Source: Gemmatimonadaceae bacterium (GTDB lineage Bacteria; Gemmatimonadota; Gemmatimonadetes; Gemmatimonadales; Gemmatimonadaceae). Taken from it: a stretch of DNA of 64,000 nucleotides. Of this stretch, positions 19,623-26,826 are shown piece by piece. The stretch spans positions 62,001 to 126,000 of the forward strand of contig WYBP01000014.1 in NCBI GenBank assembly GCA_011525845.1. The letters run 5' to 3'. The position numbers and the translations under genes are program-made. The notes under the pieces are model-generated. The model saw nothing but the letters and a program-made list of their open reading frames with translations. It was not told where the DNA came from and ran no database searches. The number at the start of each line of letters is the position of its first letter. The stretch's first letter is position 1.

Positions 19623-19641
19623 TATACCCCCTAGGGGTATA
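19623..19641 (-). promoter_or_regulatory. CsoR-like copper operator (perfect palindrome)
   Basis: TATACCCC-CTA-GGGGTATA is a perfect 8-bp inverted repeat with a 3-bp centre, 39 bases before the cupredoxin start. GC-tract palindromes flanked by TA are the known recognition sites of CsoR/RcnR-family Cu(I) repressors, and the gene order fits. No csoR gene lies in this window, so the regulator would act in trans. Confidence 0.65.
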
Positions 19642-19644
19642 GGA

Positions 19645-19669
19645 TGACATACCCCCCTCCCCTATGTCA
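19645..19669 (-). promoter_or_regulatory. Second dyad upstream of the copper operon
   Basis: TGACATA and TATGTCA form perfect 7-bp arms around an 11-base C-rich spacer. On the minus strand the outer arm supplies TTGACA (19670-19665), which could be a -35 element. The nearest TATACC (19641-19636) is 23 bases away, too far for a standard promoter. The arrangement may reflect an activator- or repressor-bound promoter with an unusual spacer; this is inference. Confidence 0.4.
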
Positions 19670-19670
19670 A

Positions 19671-19700
19671 GGGGTCCGCCACCGACTGGTGACGGACCCC
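19671..19700. terminator. Hairpin terminator between lipoprotein gene and copper promoter
   Basis: A 13-bp stem with one C/A mismatch and the loop GACT (GGGGTCCGCCACC pairing with GGTGACGGACCCC). It lies 64 bases after the stop codon of the minus-strand lipoprotein gene and just upstream of the copper operator region. It lacks a U-tract, as is common in GC-rich genomes. Confidence 0.6.
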
Positions 19701-19764
19701 TCCAGGACCTGCGGGGAACCTCCGAGGAACCTCTGACGCCGCCCGTGGCCCGGGCCGGCCCGGC

Positions 19765-20691
19765 CTAGCGCGTCAGCTGCGCCACCAGGTTCCGCAGCGC
19801 CACCTGCCAGACGAGAGGCGCCCCATCCATGTCCTCGCGGCGCGCGGACCGGAGCTCCGCGACCTGCGCGTCCCCCAGGACCTCCTGCGCGCGCATGGCG
19901 CTCACCGTGAGCCGCGTCCGCTGCGCGAGCATCCCCTCCGCGCCGATCCGCACCGCACGCCCGTCGCGGTCCACCAGCGCGCCCGTGAGCTGCAGCACCA
20001 TCACGGGCGTCTCGAGCGAAGTCAGCCAGGGGAGCGAGACGGTGTGGTCGGTGCCGAGCTCCACCGACTTCCGGCCGGTGATCCCCGTCTGCTTCATGAG
20101 GTAGTTCCCGACCTCGAGCGTGAGCACGAGGGTGTGCGTCACGTCGTTCGCGCCGCCGGACTCCTGCAGCCATGTCACCCACTGCGGGGAGGGACGGCCC
20201 ACCGCGAGCTTCATCCGCTGGCCCTTCCGGCCGAGTGCGCTGTCGCCGCGTGCGACGCAGTCCTCGCCGGGGAGGTCGCCCTCGGTCATGCACCCGAAGC
20301 GGACGTCCGGGGGAACGCCCATCGACGTCGGGGCAACGGCGCTCACGCGCGACCCGTCCGCGAGGCGGACGAGCGCCACACTGCCGGGCGTTGCGAGCGA
20401 GTCGAGGTACGCGTTCATCTCGGTGAGGAGTGCGGCGATCGGCGAGCCGGGACCCCAGCGCGGATCGAAGATCGCCGGCTGCGACGCGCCGGGCTGGTAG
20501 TGGACGGGGAGCACGCCGATGCGCGTGCCGGGCTGCGCGAGCGTGCGCGACATCGCACCCGCATAGTAGGGCGGGTGCTCGAGGAAGGCGTCGCCGACGC
20601 CGCTGCGGAAGGTGGCGCCGGTGCTGAGGCCCGAGGAGGCACACCCCGAGGCGACGAGGACGAGGGCTGGGAGGATGGTGCGGATCGACAT
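19765..20691 (-). CDS. Lipoprotein of unknown function
   Basis: This 308-residue protein begins MSIRTILPALVLVASGCASS, a lipoprotein signal with the lipobox ASGC (Cys at about 17). The mature part has no family that I recognise. It is predicted mixed alpha/beta with two beta-rich stretches (THTLVLTLEVGNYLMKQTGI; TPVMVLQLTGALVDRDG). Two cysteines (FGCMTEGDLPGEDC) could form a disulfide in the periplasm. ATG at 20691 is used rather than the upstream ATG at 20733, because the signal peptide begins there. Single-gene unit followed by a hairpin terminator. Confidence 0.7.
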   Translation of the reverse strand: MSIRTILPALVLVASGCASSGLSTGATFRSGVGDAFLEHPPYYAGAMSRTLAQPGTRIGVLPVHYQPGASQPAIFDPRWGPGSPIAALLTEMNAYLDSLATPGSVALVRLADGSRVSAVAPTSMGVPPDVRFGCMTEGDLPGEDCVARGDSALGRKGQRMKLAVGRPSPQWVTWLQESGGANDVTHTLVLTLEVGNYLMKQTGITGRKSVELGTDHTVSLPWLTSLETPVMVLQLTGALVDRDGRAVRIGAEGMLAQRTRLTVSAMRAQEVLGDAQVAELRSARREDMDGAPLVWQVALRNLVAQLTR

Positions 20692-20785
20692 GCTGTTCCG
20701 TGCTGGACTGTTGGAGTTGATGTGAGCGCTCAATACGGCGCTCGCCGGTCGCAGGTGTCACCCCGTTCACACGGCAAGGTGCCCT

Positions 20786-20833
20786 TAGATTCCGCGGTCG
20801 ATGCCGCGCCGCCTCCGCTTCCCACTCGCGTGA
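20786..20833 (+). promoter_or_regulatory. Putative -10 element and 10-codon upstream ORF
   Basis: TAGATT (20786-20791) is followed nine bases later by ATG at 20801, which opens a 10-codon frame (MPRRLRFPLA). Its TGA at 20831-20833 overlaps GTG at 20830 in the frame of the alpha/beta hydrolase, forming the GTGA coupling used elsewhere here. A leaderless, translationally coupled leader peptide is possible; chance cannot be excluded. Confidence 0.35.
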
Positions 20834-21777
20834 TCGCCGACGATCCCCCGGCGCCGGACACGGCCAGGGCGCGCATGCTCGCCTGGCGCCGGAGCCGACC
20901 GCGCACGCCGCCCCTCGAGCGCCTCACCGTGCGGGCCCGCGGCCTCGACTTCGCCCTCTGGCGGAGCCCGGCGGTCGCCGGCGGGGCGCCACCGCTCCTC
21001 GCGATCAATGGCGGGCTCATCTACGGCCACGACCTGCTCTGGCCGGCCTTCGCACCCTTCGCCGCGTCTCGGCAGGTGATCCTCTACGACCAGCGCGGCC
21101 GCGGCGAGACGCCCGCGCCCCCCGGGGCGCGGGCGGCCCGCATCGAGCACGACGTGGACGACATCGCCGCCCTGCGCGCCGCGCTCGGCATCGAGCGCTG
21201 GGACCTCGCGGGCCACTCCTGGGGCGGCGGCCTGGCGCTCCTCTCGGCGGCCGCCGACCCCGAGGGGGTGCGGCGCGTGGTCACCTTCGACGCCGTGGGC
21301 GCGACCTCCGCCTGGCTCGACGCGCTGCACGCGCGCGCCCTGGCGCACCTCTGGGCCCGCGGCGCCACGGACGCCTACGACGCACTCGACGCGCTCGACC
21401 CGATCGAGCTGCACGGGCCGGACCCGGCGGCGCTCGCGCACTACAGCCGCACGATGTATCCGGCCTGGTTCCACGACCAGGAGATGCTGGTCTTCTCCCC
21501 GCCGCTGGCGGAGAGCGCGACCGGGACCGCCATCGCGGCGCGGCTCCGCCGCGACGGCTACGACTGGCGCGCCCGCTACCAGCAGGTGCGGCGTCCCGTG
21601 CTCCTGATCCACGGCGAGCAGGACGCGCTCCCACTCCACGAGGCGGAGCGGACGGCCGCACTGATCACCGGCGCGCGCGTGGTGCCGATCCCCGCCGCGG
21701 GGCACATGCCCTTCTTCGAGAACCCCGAGCCGAGCTTCGGCGCCGCGCTCGGGTTCCTCGACGCACCGTATCCCTGA
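20830..21777 (+). CDS. Alpha/beta hydrolase (proline iminopeptidase-like)
   Basis: A hydrolase of about 315 residues (301 if ATG 20875 is the start). The oxyanion region is LLAINGGLIYGHDLLWP, then YDQRGRGET, the nucleophile elbow AGHSWGGG (Ser115 counted from ATG 20875), the acid in LLIHGEQDALPLHEA and the catalytic His in AAGHMPFFENPE. The DQRGRG motif and cap arrangement resemble proline iminopeptidases and related haloalkane-type hydrolases. No signal peptide. GTG 20830 is annotated because it overlaps the stop of a short upstream ORF; ATG 20875 has a better CAGGG site. The protease gene follows with a one-base overlap (TGATG). Confidence 0.85.
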   Translation: MIADDPPAPDTARARMLAWRRSRPRTPPLERLTVRARGLDFALWRSPAVAGGAPPLLAINGGLIYGHDLLWPAFAPFAASRQVILYDQRGRGETPAPPGARAARIEHDVDDIAALRAALGIERWDLAGHSWGGGLALLSAAADPEGVRRVVTFDAVGATSAWLDALHARALAHLWARGATDAYDALDALDPIELHGPDPAALAHYSRTMYPAWFHDQEMLVFSPPLAESATGTAIAARLRRDGYDWRARYQQVRRPVLLIHGEQDALPLHEAERTAALITGARVVPIPAAGHMPFFENPEPSFGAALGFLDAPYP

Positions 21778-22571
21778 TGGCGGCACGGCCGGGGCGGCAC
21801 TTCCTGCTCGCCGCCGTCGCCGGGCTGGCGCTGGTCGCGGCGCTCAGCGTCCGCTCCCGGCTCGAGCGGGACCACCGCCGCACGCTGGCTGCCGCCGCCA
21901 CTGCCGACAGTGCGTTCGCGGACTCGGTGCTCCGCGCCGCCGAGGACATGGGGGTGACGGTCACGGTGCGGGCGTCGACGCTGGCACCGCCCGTGCGCGA
22001 TGCGGCGCGCATCACGGACCTCCTCTCCTACCGCCTGGCGCCCACCTACCTCGCCAGCATCCTCGCCGCCCGCGACTCCGCGCTCTACCGCTGGCCCGAG
22101 CGCCGCGTGGATCCGGTCAGCGTCTGGATCCAGGAGTCCGCGCTCCCCGGATTCGACGCGATGTTCCAGGGCGTGGTGCAGGGGGCGTTCCGCGCCTGGT
22201 TCGAGACGGGCGTGCCGGTCGAGTTCCGCTTCATCTTCGACTCCGCCCGCGCGGACGTGCACGTCACCTGGGTGGACCGGTACGAGAGCCGCACGAGCGG
22301 GCGCACCCGCTGGGCGCGCGACGAGCACGGATGGATCCTCGGCGGCGGCATCGAGCTGGCGCTCCGCCAGCCGGACGGGCGCGCCCTCGAGTCGCGCGCC
22401 GTGCGCGCCATCGCGCTGCACGAGGTGGGGCACCTGCTCGGCCTCGACCACTCGCCGGACCAGCGCGACATCATGGCGGCCGACGTGCGCGTCTCGGAAC
22501 TGAGCGAGGCGGACCATCTCACGGTCCGCCTCCTCTACGACCTCCCACCGGGCTCGCTCAGGACGCCCTGA
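21777..22571 (+). CDS. Membrane-anchored matrixin-like zinc metalloprotease
   Basis: This 264-residue protein has an N-terminal hydrophobic segment (FLLAAVAGLALVAALSV; signal anchor), an alpha-helical linker and a metzincin domain. The zinc site is complete: HEVGHLLGLDH with H215, E216, H219 and H225, followed by the Met-turn DIMAADV (M233). The preceding strand VHVTWVDRYE and the ILGGGIELAL edge match matrixins. It probably cleaves periplasmic or extracellular proteins. It is cotranscribed with the alpha/beta hydrolase (1-base overlap) and ends 11 bases before the convergent PDZ gene. Confidence 0.85.
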   Translation: MAARPGRHFLLAAVAGLALVAALSVRSRLERDHRRTLAAAATADSAFADSVLRAAEDMGVTVTVRASTLAPPVRDAARITDLLSYRLAPTYLASILAARDSALYRWPERRVDPVSVWIQESALPGFDAMFQGVVQGAFRAWFETGVPVEFRFIFDSARADVHVTWVDRYESRTSGRTRWARDEHGWILGGGIELALRQPDGRALESRAVRAIALHEVGHLLGLDHSPDQRDIMAADVRVSELSEADHLTVRLLYDLPPGSLRTP

Positions 22572-22582
22572 TCGCCGGCGAC

Positions 22583-23719
22583 TCAGCGCGGCCGGAACCG
22601 CAGCACGATCGTCCGCTTCTCCTTCGCCCGGATCACGCTGAGCGTCGCCTCGTCGCGCTCCGTCATGCCGAGGAGCTTGACGAGCGTCACCGGCGAGGTG
22701 ACCGGGGAGTTGTCCACCCCGACGACCACGTCGCCCCCGCGGAGCCCGGAGAGCGCGACGATGCTCCCCGGCGCCACCTCGTTCACGATCACCCCCGCCT
22801 TCACGCCGAGCACGTCGCGCCAGCCGTCGTCGAGGGCGCGGAACTCCGCGCCGCCGAAGAAACTGGGGGCGTTCTGGTCGCTCACGCCGGGCCCGAAGAT
22901 GAAGAAGCGCTGCTCCTCCACGGGAGCGGTGCGCGCCTCGCCGGACCCGGAGCGCACGACGATCCGCTGCGTGCCGCCGGGCCCGCCGTCGACGAAGATC
23001 CGTCCCGGCGCCGCCGTGCGCATCGGCTGCATCATCCGCTCGAACTCGCCGCACGAGTCCCCGAACCCATCGGGACGGCGCGCGACGTTCACCCGGAACT
23101 CCCGCTCCGCGCCCTCCCGCTCCACGCGCACCACGACGGTGCGCCCGGGGACGAGCAGGTCGGCGAGGGACGGCAGCTCACCGCGGGCGTCGCGCCCGCC
23201 GATCATCGTCAGCCGGTCCCCGACCCTGAGCCCGGCGGCCTGCGCCGGGGATCCCGGCTCCACCGAGGTGATGCGGTTCTCCCCCGTCGCGACCTCGCCC
23301 CGCGTGACGGAGACCTCCTGCTGGATGTTCACGCCGAGGTATCCGGCGGGGCGCGGCATCATCTCGTCGCGGCAGCGCGCCTCGATGGCGCTCATCATCA
23401 GGAAGCCGTCGCGCGTGAGCTGCGCGAGCTCCTCGGTGAGCCGGCGCTGCGTCATCACGTCCCCCCCGGCGGCCCGGAGGGACTTCACGAGCTGGTCCTC
23501 CCGCTCGCGCCACTCCGCGACCATCCGCTTCACGTCCACCGCGTTCGCCGAGAGGATGCGCTCCACGACGGAGTCCGAGCGCACGCGCTGCACCACGCGG
23601 ATGTCCTGCGCCGCGGAGGCGCGCGGCGCACCGAGCACGATCGCGGCCGCGGCCGCGGCGAGCAGGGCGGAGCGAGCGGTGGTGCGCGTGCGGGACGTCC
23701 CGACCATTCGAGCGCGCAT
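22583..23719 (-). CDS. Secreted protein with two PDZ domains
   Basis: A 378-residue protein with a signal peptide (about residues 1-37, ...IVLGAPRASAAQ) and a helical region of about 70 residues. PDZ-1 (GYLGVNIQQEVS through AQAAGLRVGDRLTMIGG) and PDZ-2 (DVLGVKAGVIVNEVAPGS through LSGLRGGDVVVGVDN) follow. No protease domain is present: there is no HtrA catalytic triad. It is the third gene of a sigma/anti-sigma operon; its ATG shares the A of the preceding TGA. By analogy with RseB/HtrA sensors the PDZ pair may recognise C-termini of misfolded envelope proteins and modulate the anti-sigma factor, but that is inference. Confidence 0.82.
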   Translation of the reverse strand: MRARMVGTSRTRTTARSALLAAAAAAIVLGAPRASAAQDIRVVQRVRSDSVVERILSANAVDVKRMVAEWREREDQLVKSLRAAGGDVMTQRRLTEELAQLTRDGFLMMSAIEARCRDEMMPRPAGYLGVNIQQEVSVTRGEVATGENRITSVEPGSPAQAAGLRVGDRLTMIGGRDARGELPSLADLLVPGRTVVVRVEREGAEREFRVNVARRPDGFGDSCGEFERMMQPMRTAAPGRIFVDGGPGGTQRIVVRSGSGEARTAPVEEQRFFIFGPGVSDQNAPSFFGGAEFRALDDGWRDVLGVKAGVIVNEVAPGSIVALSGLRGGDVVVGVDNSPVTSPVTLVKLLGMTERDEATLSVIRAKEKRTIVLRFRPR

Positions 23720-24495
23720 CAGTACCGCCCCAGCCGGCTGGTGGTGGGCATGGTGGCGCCGATCTGCCGGAGCGTCGCCTCGCGCGCGCCGAGCGTGGTC
23801 AGGTAGTACTGGTTCAGCATCGGGTCCTGCGGGGCGCGGAAGAGCGCCGCGCGCGTGGCGGCGGCGATCTCGTCGAGCGCCGTCAGCCGCGTCTGGTAGG
23901 AGTCCTGGTCCATCCCGATGAGGTGCGAGGACGTGTCCCGGCCGGCGAGGAAGGCCGCGGCGGACTGGTACTGCTGCTGCGCGGCCGCGAGCGCCGCGAT
24001 GGCCTCGTCGCTGCTCGCGAAGGCCGGCGTGGCGACCGGCGCCGCGGCGGCGCCCGTTCCCGTGCCGAGGGCGAACGGGATTCCGGTCGAGCCGCGCCCG
24101 ATGGCGATCCCGCCGAGGAGGAGCGCGACGCCGGCGGCGGCGCGCAGCATCCACGAGCGGGCGATGCGGCCGCGGCCGTGCTCGGAGTGCATGAGCGGCC
24201 GCGGCGGCGCCGTGCCGACGGTCCAGCGCGGCGCCGCGGCCCCCGGCGCCTCGGGCGCCGGCGTCGCGCGCGCCGCGTCGATGAGGATCCCCTCGGCGCG
24301 CAGCTGCGGCACGAGCTGCGACCACGCGGTGAGCGGTTCCTGCGGCAGCGGGGCCATCGCGCTCATCCGCACGAGCCGGCGGAAGGCGGCGAGCTCCGCG
24401 CGACAGTCCCAGCACCCCGCGAGGTGCGTCACCTCGTCGGCGGTCGGGGTGTCGTCCGCGATGGCGGCGATGCGTTCAATCGTAAGGTGTGACAT
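23719..24495 (-). CDS. Membrane anti-sigma factor with zinc-binding (ZAS) motif
   Basis: A 258-residue protein. The N-terminal cytoplasmic domain contains H24-x3-C28-x2-C31 (HLAGCWDC), the ZAS signature of anti-sigma factors. A Pro/Ala linker, one membrane helix (MLRAAAGVALLLGGIAIG, residues about 137-154) and a helical Ala/Gln-rich periplasmic domain follow. The gene overlaps the ECF sigma gene by 20 bases and shares a base with the PDZ gene, so the three form one unit. It should hold the sigma factor inactive until an envelope signal arrives. ATG 24495 starts directly at the ZAS domain (MSHLTIERI); longer versions would be embedded in the sigma gene. Confidence 0.85.
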   Translation of the reverse strand: MSHLTIERIAAIADDTPTADEVTHLAGCWDCRAELAAFRRLVRMSAMAPLPQEPLTAWSQLVPQLRAEGILIDAARATPAPEAPGAAAPRWTVGTAPPRPLMHSEHGRGRIARSWMLRAAAGVALLLGGIAIGRGSTGIPFALGTGTGAAAAPVATPAFASSDEAIAALAAAQQQYQSAAAFLAGRDTSSHLIGMDQDSYQTRLTALDEIAAATRAALFRAPQDPMLNQYYLTTLGAREATLRQIGATMPTTSRLGRY

Positions 24496-25051
24496 GCTCC
24501 TGGTCCTGCGTCGGTGAGTGGGCGTCCACGAGATGTGCGAGCAGCCGACGGAGCTTCGCACGCGCCTTGAACAACTGTGATTTCGATCCCCCCGAGGTGA
24601 TCCCCAGCTCCTGCGCGATCTCCTCGTGGGTGTATCCCTCCACGTCGTGCAGCACGAACACCGTGCGCGCGCCGGGCGAGAGCTGCTGCACCGCCTCGTC
24701 GATGCTCTCGGCGAGGAAGGTCCGGTCCACGTCCTGGTCGACGGAGACCGTGTCGTCCTCCATCACCACCTCCAGCTTCGCGAGCCGCCGCACCGAGCGC
24801 AGCGCGTTCAGCGTGCGGTTCACCGCGATGCGGTGCGCCCAGGTCGAGAACTGCGAGTCCCCGCGCCAGGTGGGGAGCGCCCGGAAGATCTGGATCCAGA
24901 CCTCCTGGGCGATGTCCGCCGCCTGGTCCGCGTCCCCCACCAGCCGGCGCACCACGGCGTCGATGCGCGGCGCGTGCTCGACCCAGAGGGTCCGCAACGC
25001 CGTCTCATCGCCATTGATGGCGCGGCGGATGGTGAGGGGGTCGGTGGCCAT
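24476..25051 (-). CDS. ECF-family RNA polymerase sigma factor
   Basis: A 191-residue sigma factor. Region 2 covers residues 8-80 (ADIAQEVWIQIFRALPTWRGDSQFSTWAHRIA for -10 recognition) and region 4 residues 115-170 (LSPGARTVFVLHDVEGYTHEEIAQELGITSGG, the -35 helix-turn-helix). It belongs to the RpoE/SigW-like group that is paired with a ZAS anti-sigma factor, encoded downstream. The 78 bases between its start and the next divergent gene contain TTGTGACA repeated twice, a candidate regulatory site shared with the divergent serine hydrolase gene. Confidence 0.93.
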   Translation of the reverse strand: MATDPLTIRRAINGDETALRTLWVEHAPRIDAVVRRLVGDADQAADIAQEVWIQIFRALPTWRGDSQFSTWAHRIAVNRTLNALRSVRRLAKLEVVMEDDTVSVDQDVDRTFLAESIDEAVQQLSPGARTVFVLHDVEGYTHEEIAQELGITSGGSKSQLFKARAKLRRLLAHLVDAHSPTQDQEHVTPYD

Positions 25052-25113
25052 GCTCTACAGTGGATGTGTCACGCCCGGGGGCTCAAGGGTTGCCTCGCCC
25101 GGGGAAACGTAGA

Positions 25114-25135
25114 ATTGTGACAAGCGGTTGTGACA
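25114..25135. promoter_or_regulatory. Direct repeat TTGTGACA in divergent promoter region
   Basis: TTGTGACA occurs twice, separated by 5-6 bases (AGCGG), between the divergent ECF sigma and serine-hydrolase genes. On the minus strand this reads TGTCACAA twice and lies about 65-85 bases before the sigma start. It could be an operator or the -35 region of an autoregulated promoter. No further support is visible. Confidence 0.35.
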
Positions 25136-25204
25136 TATGAACTTTCGGGGCGTCCGTCCGGTAGCTATACCTCCAAGCGTACCGTTCCTCCCGCTCCACG
25201 GCCG

Positions 25205-26470
25205 ATGCTGATCCCGCTCGTCTCCCTGACCGCCGTCCTGACCTTCTCGGGCGGCCTCCCCACCAGCGCCCCGCGCGCGGTCGGCATGTCCGCCGACCGG
25301 CTCGCGACGGTGGACCATATCGTGCGGCGGGGGATCACGGCCGGGGCCTATCCCGGAGCGTCCGTGGTGGTGGGCCGGCGCGGCTTCGCGGTCTGGCAGA
25401 AGGGGTACGGCCGCCTCTCCTGGGCGAGCACGAGCGCCGCGGTCGACCCCGAGGCGAGCATCTACGACCTCGCCTCGCTCACCAAGGTCGTGGCCCTCAC
25501 CACGGCCGCGATGATCCTCCACGACGAAGGGAAGCTCCCGCTCCAGTCCCGCGTCGTCGACTATCTCCCCGCCTTCGCCGGCCCGAACAAGGACCGGGTC
25601 ACGATCGAGCACCTCCTCACGCACCGCTCGGGGCTCCCCGCCGGCCGCCAGCTCTGGAAGACGGCGCGCACCCCGGCCGAGGCGCGCGCGCAGGTGCTCG
25701 AGACGAACCTGCAGGCCGCACCGGGCCGCGTCTTCAACTACTCCGACCTCGGCCCCGCCGTGCTCGGCATGGTGATCGAGCAGATCACCGGCAAGTCGCT
25801 CGACGCGTTCGTCACCGAACGGGTCTTCTTCCCGCTCGGGATGACCGACACCGGCTACCTCCCCGACCCCGCGCTCAAGCCGCGGATCGCGCCGACGAAC
25901 GCCACGCCGCCCCGCGGCTACCCGGCCCACGGCGAGGTGGACGACGAGGCCGCCTTCGCGCTGGGGGGCGTCTCCGGGCACGCCGGGCTCTTCGGCACCG
26001 CGACCGACCTCTCCGTGTTCGCGCAGATGATGCTCAATGGCGGCACCTACAACGGGGTGCGCATCGTGAGCGACACCACGGTGGCGCGCTTCATCCGCCC
26101 GGTCGCCGACCACCGCGCGCTCGGGTGGGAGGTGGCGAACCAGGAGCGCGGCGCGGGCGAGTACCTGAGTGCCAAGGCCTATGGCCACGTGGGGTTCACC
26201 GGCACCTCGCTCTGGATCGACCCCGATCGCGACATGTTCGTGATCCTCCTGACCAACCGGGTGCACGCGGCGCGTTCGCGCCGGCCCGGCACGATCATCG
26301 CCGACGTGCGCCACGACCTCGCGGACGCCGCGGCGCTCGCGGTCACCGACGAGCCCCTGCTGCGTCAGATCGCGTGGCCGCGTAGTTTCCGCGTGGACCA
26401 GGCGGTGGACTGGAATCCCAGGGTCCGACCGCTCGCCAAGCGCCCCACGACGAAGGCCAAGGGACAGTGA
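25205..26470 (+). CDS. Secreted serine hydrolase, beta-lactamase class C/EstB fold
   Basis: A 421-residue protein that starts with a signal peptide (MLIPLVSLTAVLTFSGGLP). The penicillin-binding/AmpC fold shows S91-L-T-K94 (motif SxxK in YDLASLTKV), Y179-S-D in the place of YxN, and a GHVGFTGTS segment in the place of KTG. Such enzymes are esterases, D-amino peptidases or weak beta-lactamases; the YSD variant argues against a true beta-lactamase. ATG 25205 is chosen because it begins the signal peptide; an upstream GTG at 25130 would add an unstructured leader. It overlaps the DUF59 gene by GTGA. Confidence 0.85.
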   Translation: MLIPLVSLTAVLTFSGGLPTSAPRAVGMSADRLATVDHIVRRGITAGAYPGASVVVGRRGFAVWQKGYGRLSWASTSAAVDPEASIYDLASLTKVVALTTAAMILHDEGKLPLQSRVVDYLPAFAGPNKDRVTIEHLLTHRSGLPAGRQLWKTARTPAEARAQVLETNLQAAPGRVFNYSDLGPAVLGMVIEQITGKSLDAFVTERVFFPLGMTDTGYLPDPALKPRIAPTNATPPRGYPAHGEVDDEAAFALGGVSGHAGLFGTATDLSVFAQMMLNGGTYNGVRIVSDTTVARFIRPVADHRALGWEVANQERGAGEYLSAKAYGHVGFTGTSLWIDPDRDMFVILLTNRVHAARSRRPGTIIADVRHDLADAAALAVTDEPLLRQIAWPRSFRVDQAVDWNPRVRPLAKRPTTKAKGQ

Positions 26471-26808
26471 CCGCACCAGGAGCACCCGCGAACGAGACCA
26501 CCACCGACGCCGCGATCACCGAGGACCAGGTGAAGCTCGCGTTGCGCAAGGTGAAGGACCCCGAGCTCAACCTGAACATCCTCGACCTCGGCCTGATCTA
26601 CGAGATCCGGATCGAGGGCGCGGACGTGCAGGTGGACATGAGCCTCACCTCGCCGGGGTGCCCGTCCGGCCCCGAGATCATGACCGACGCCGAGCAGAAG
26701 CTGAAGGAGATGCCGGGGGTGGGGACGGTGACGATGAACCTGGTCTGGTCTCCGATGTGGACCCCGGACCGGATCGAGCCGCGCGTGCGCGCGTACCTCG
26801 GCTTCTAG
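26467..26808 (+). CDS. DUF59/MIP18-type metal-sulfur cluster assembly protein
   Basis: This 113-residue protein matches the DUF59 (FeS assembly SUF T/PaaD-like) family: KVKDPELNLNILDLGLIYEI, VDMSLTSPGCPSGPEI with the conserved Cys, and VTMNLVWSPMW. Family members help load Fe-S clusters into target proteins. The suf operon is 18 kb away, so this copy is not in that operon. The start is GTG at 26467 overlapping the stop of the serine hydrolase. A related protein, SufT, is often encoded with sufBCD, so the separate location is noteworthy but not exceptional. Confidence 0.88.
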   Translation: MTAPGAPANETTTDAAITEDQVKLALRKVKDPELNLNILDLGLIYEIRIEGADVQVDMSLTSPGCPSGPEIMTDAEQKLKEMPGVGTVTMNLVWSPMWTPDRIEPRVRAYLGF

Positions 26809-26824
26809 CCGGCTGCGGGCCGGC
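26808..26824. terminator. Hairpin between convergent genes
   Basis: GCCGGC-TGCGG-GCCGGC forms a 6-bp stem and 5-nt loop, starting in the stop codon of the DUF59 gene and ending two bases before the end of the RNase D homologue. Short, U-free; possible bidirectional terminator. Confidence 0.4.
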
Positions 26825-26826
26825 GC

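Noticed and set aside
19636-19670. Standard promoter TTGACA...TATACC for the copper operon
   Set aside because: The 23-base spacing is too long for a normal sigma-70 promoter; retained only as a dyad note.
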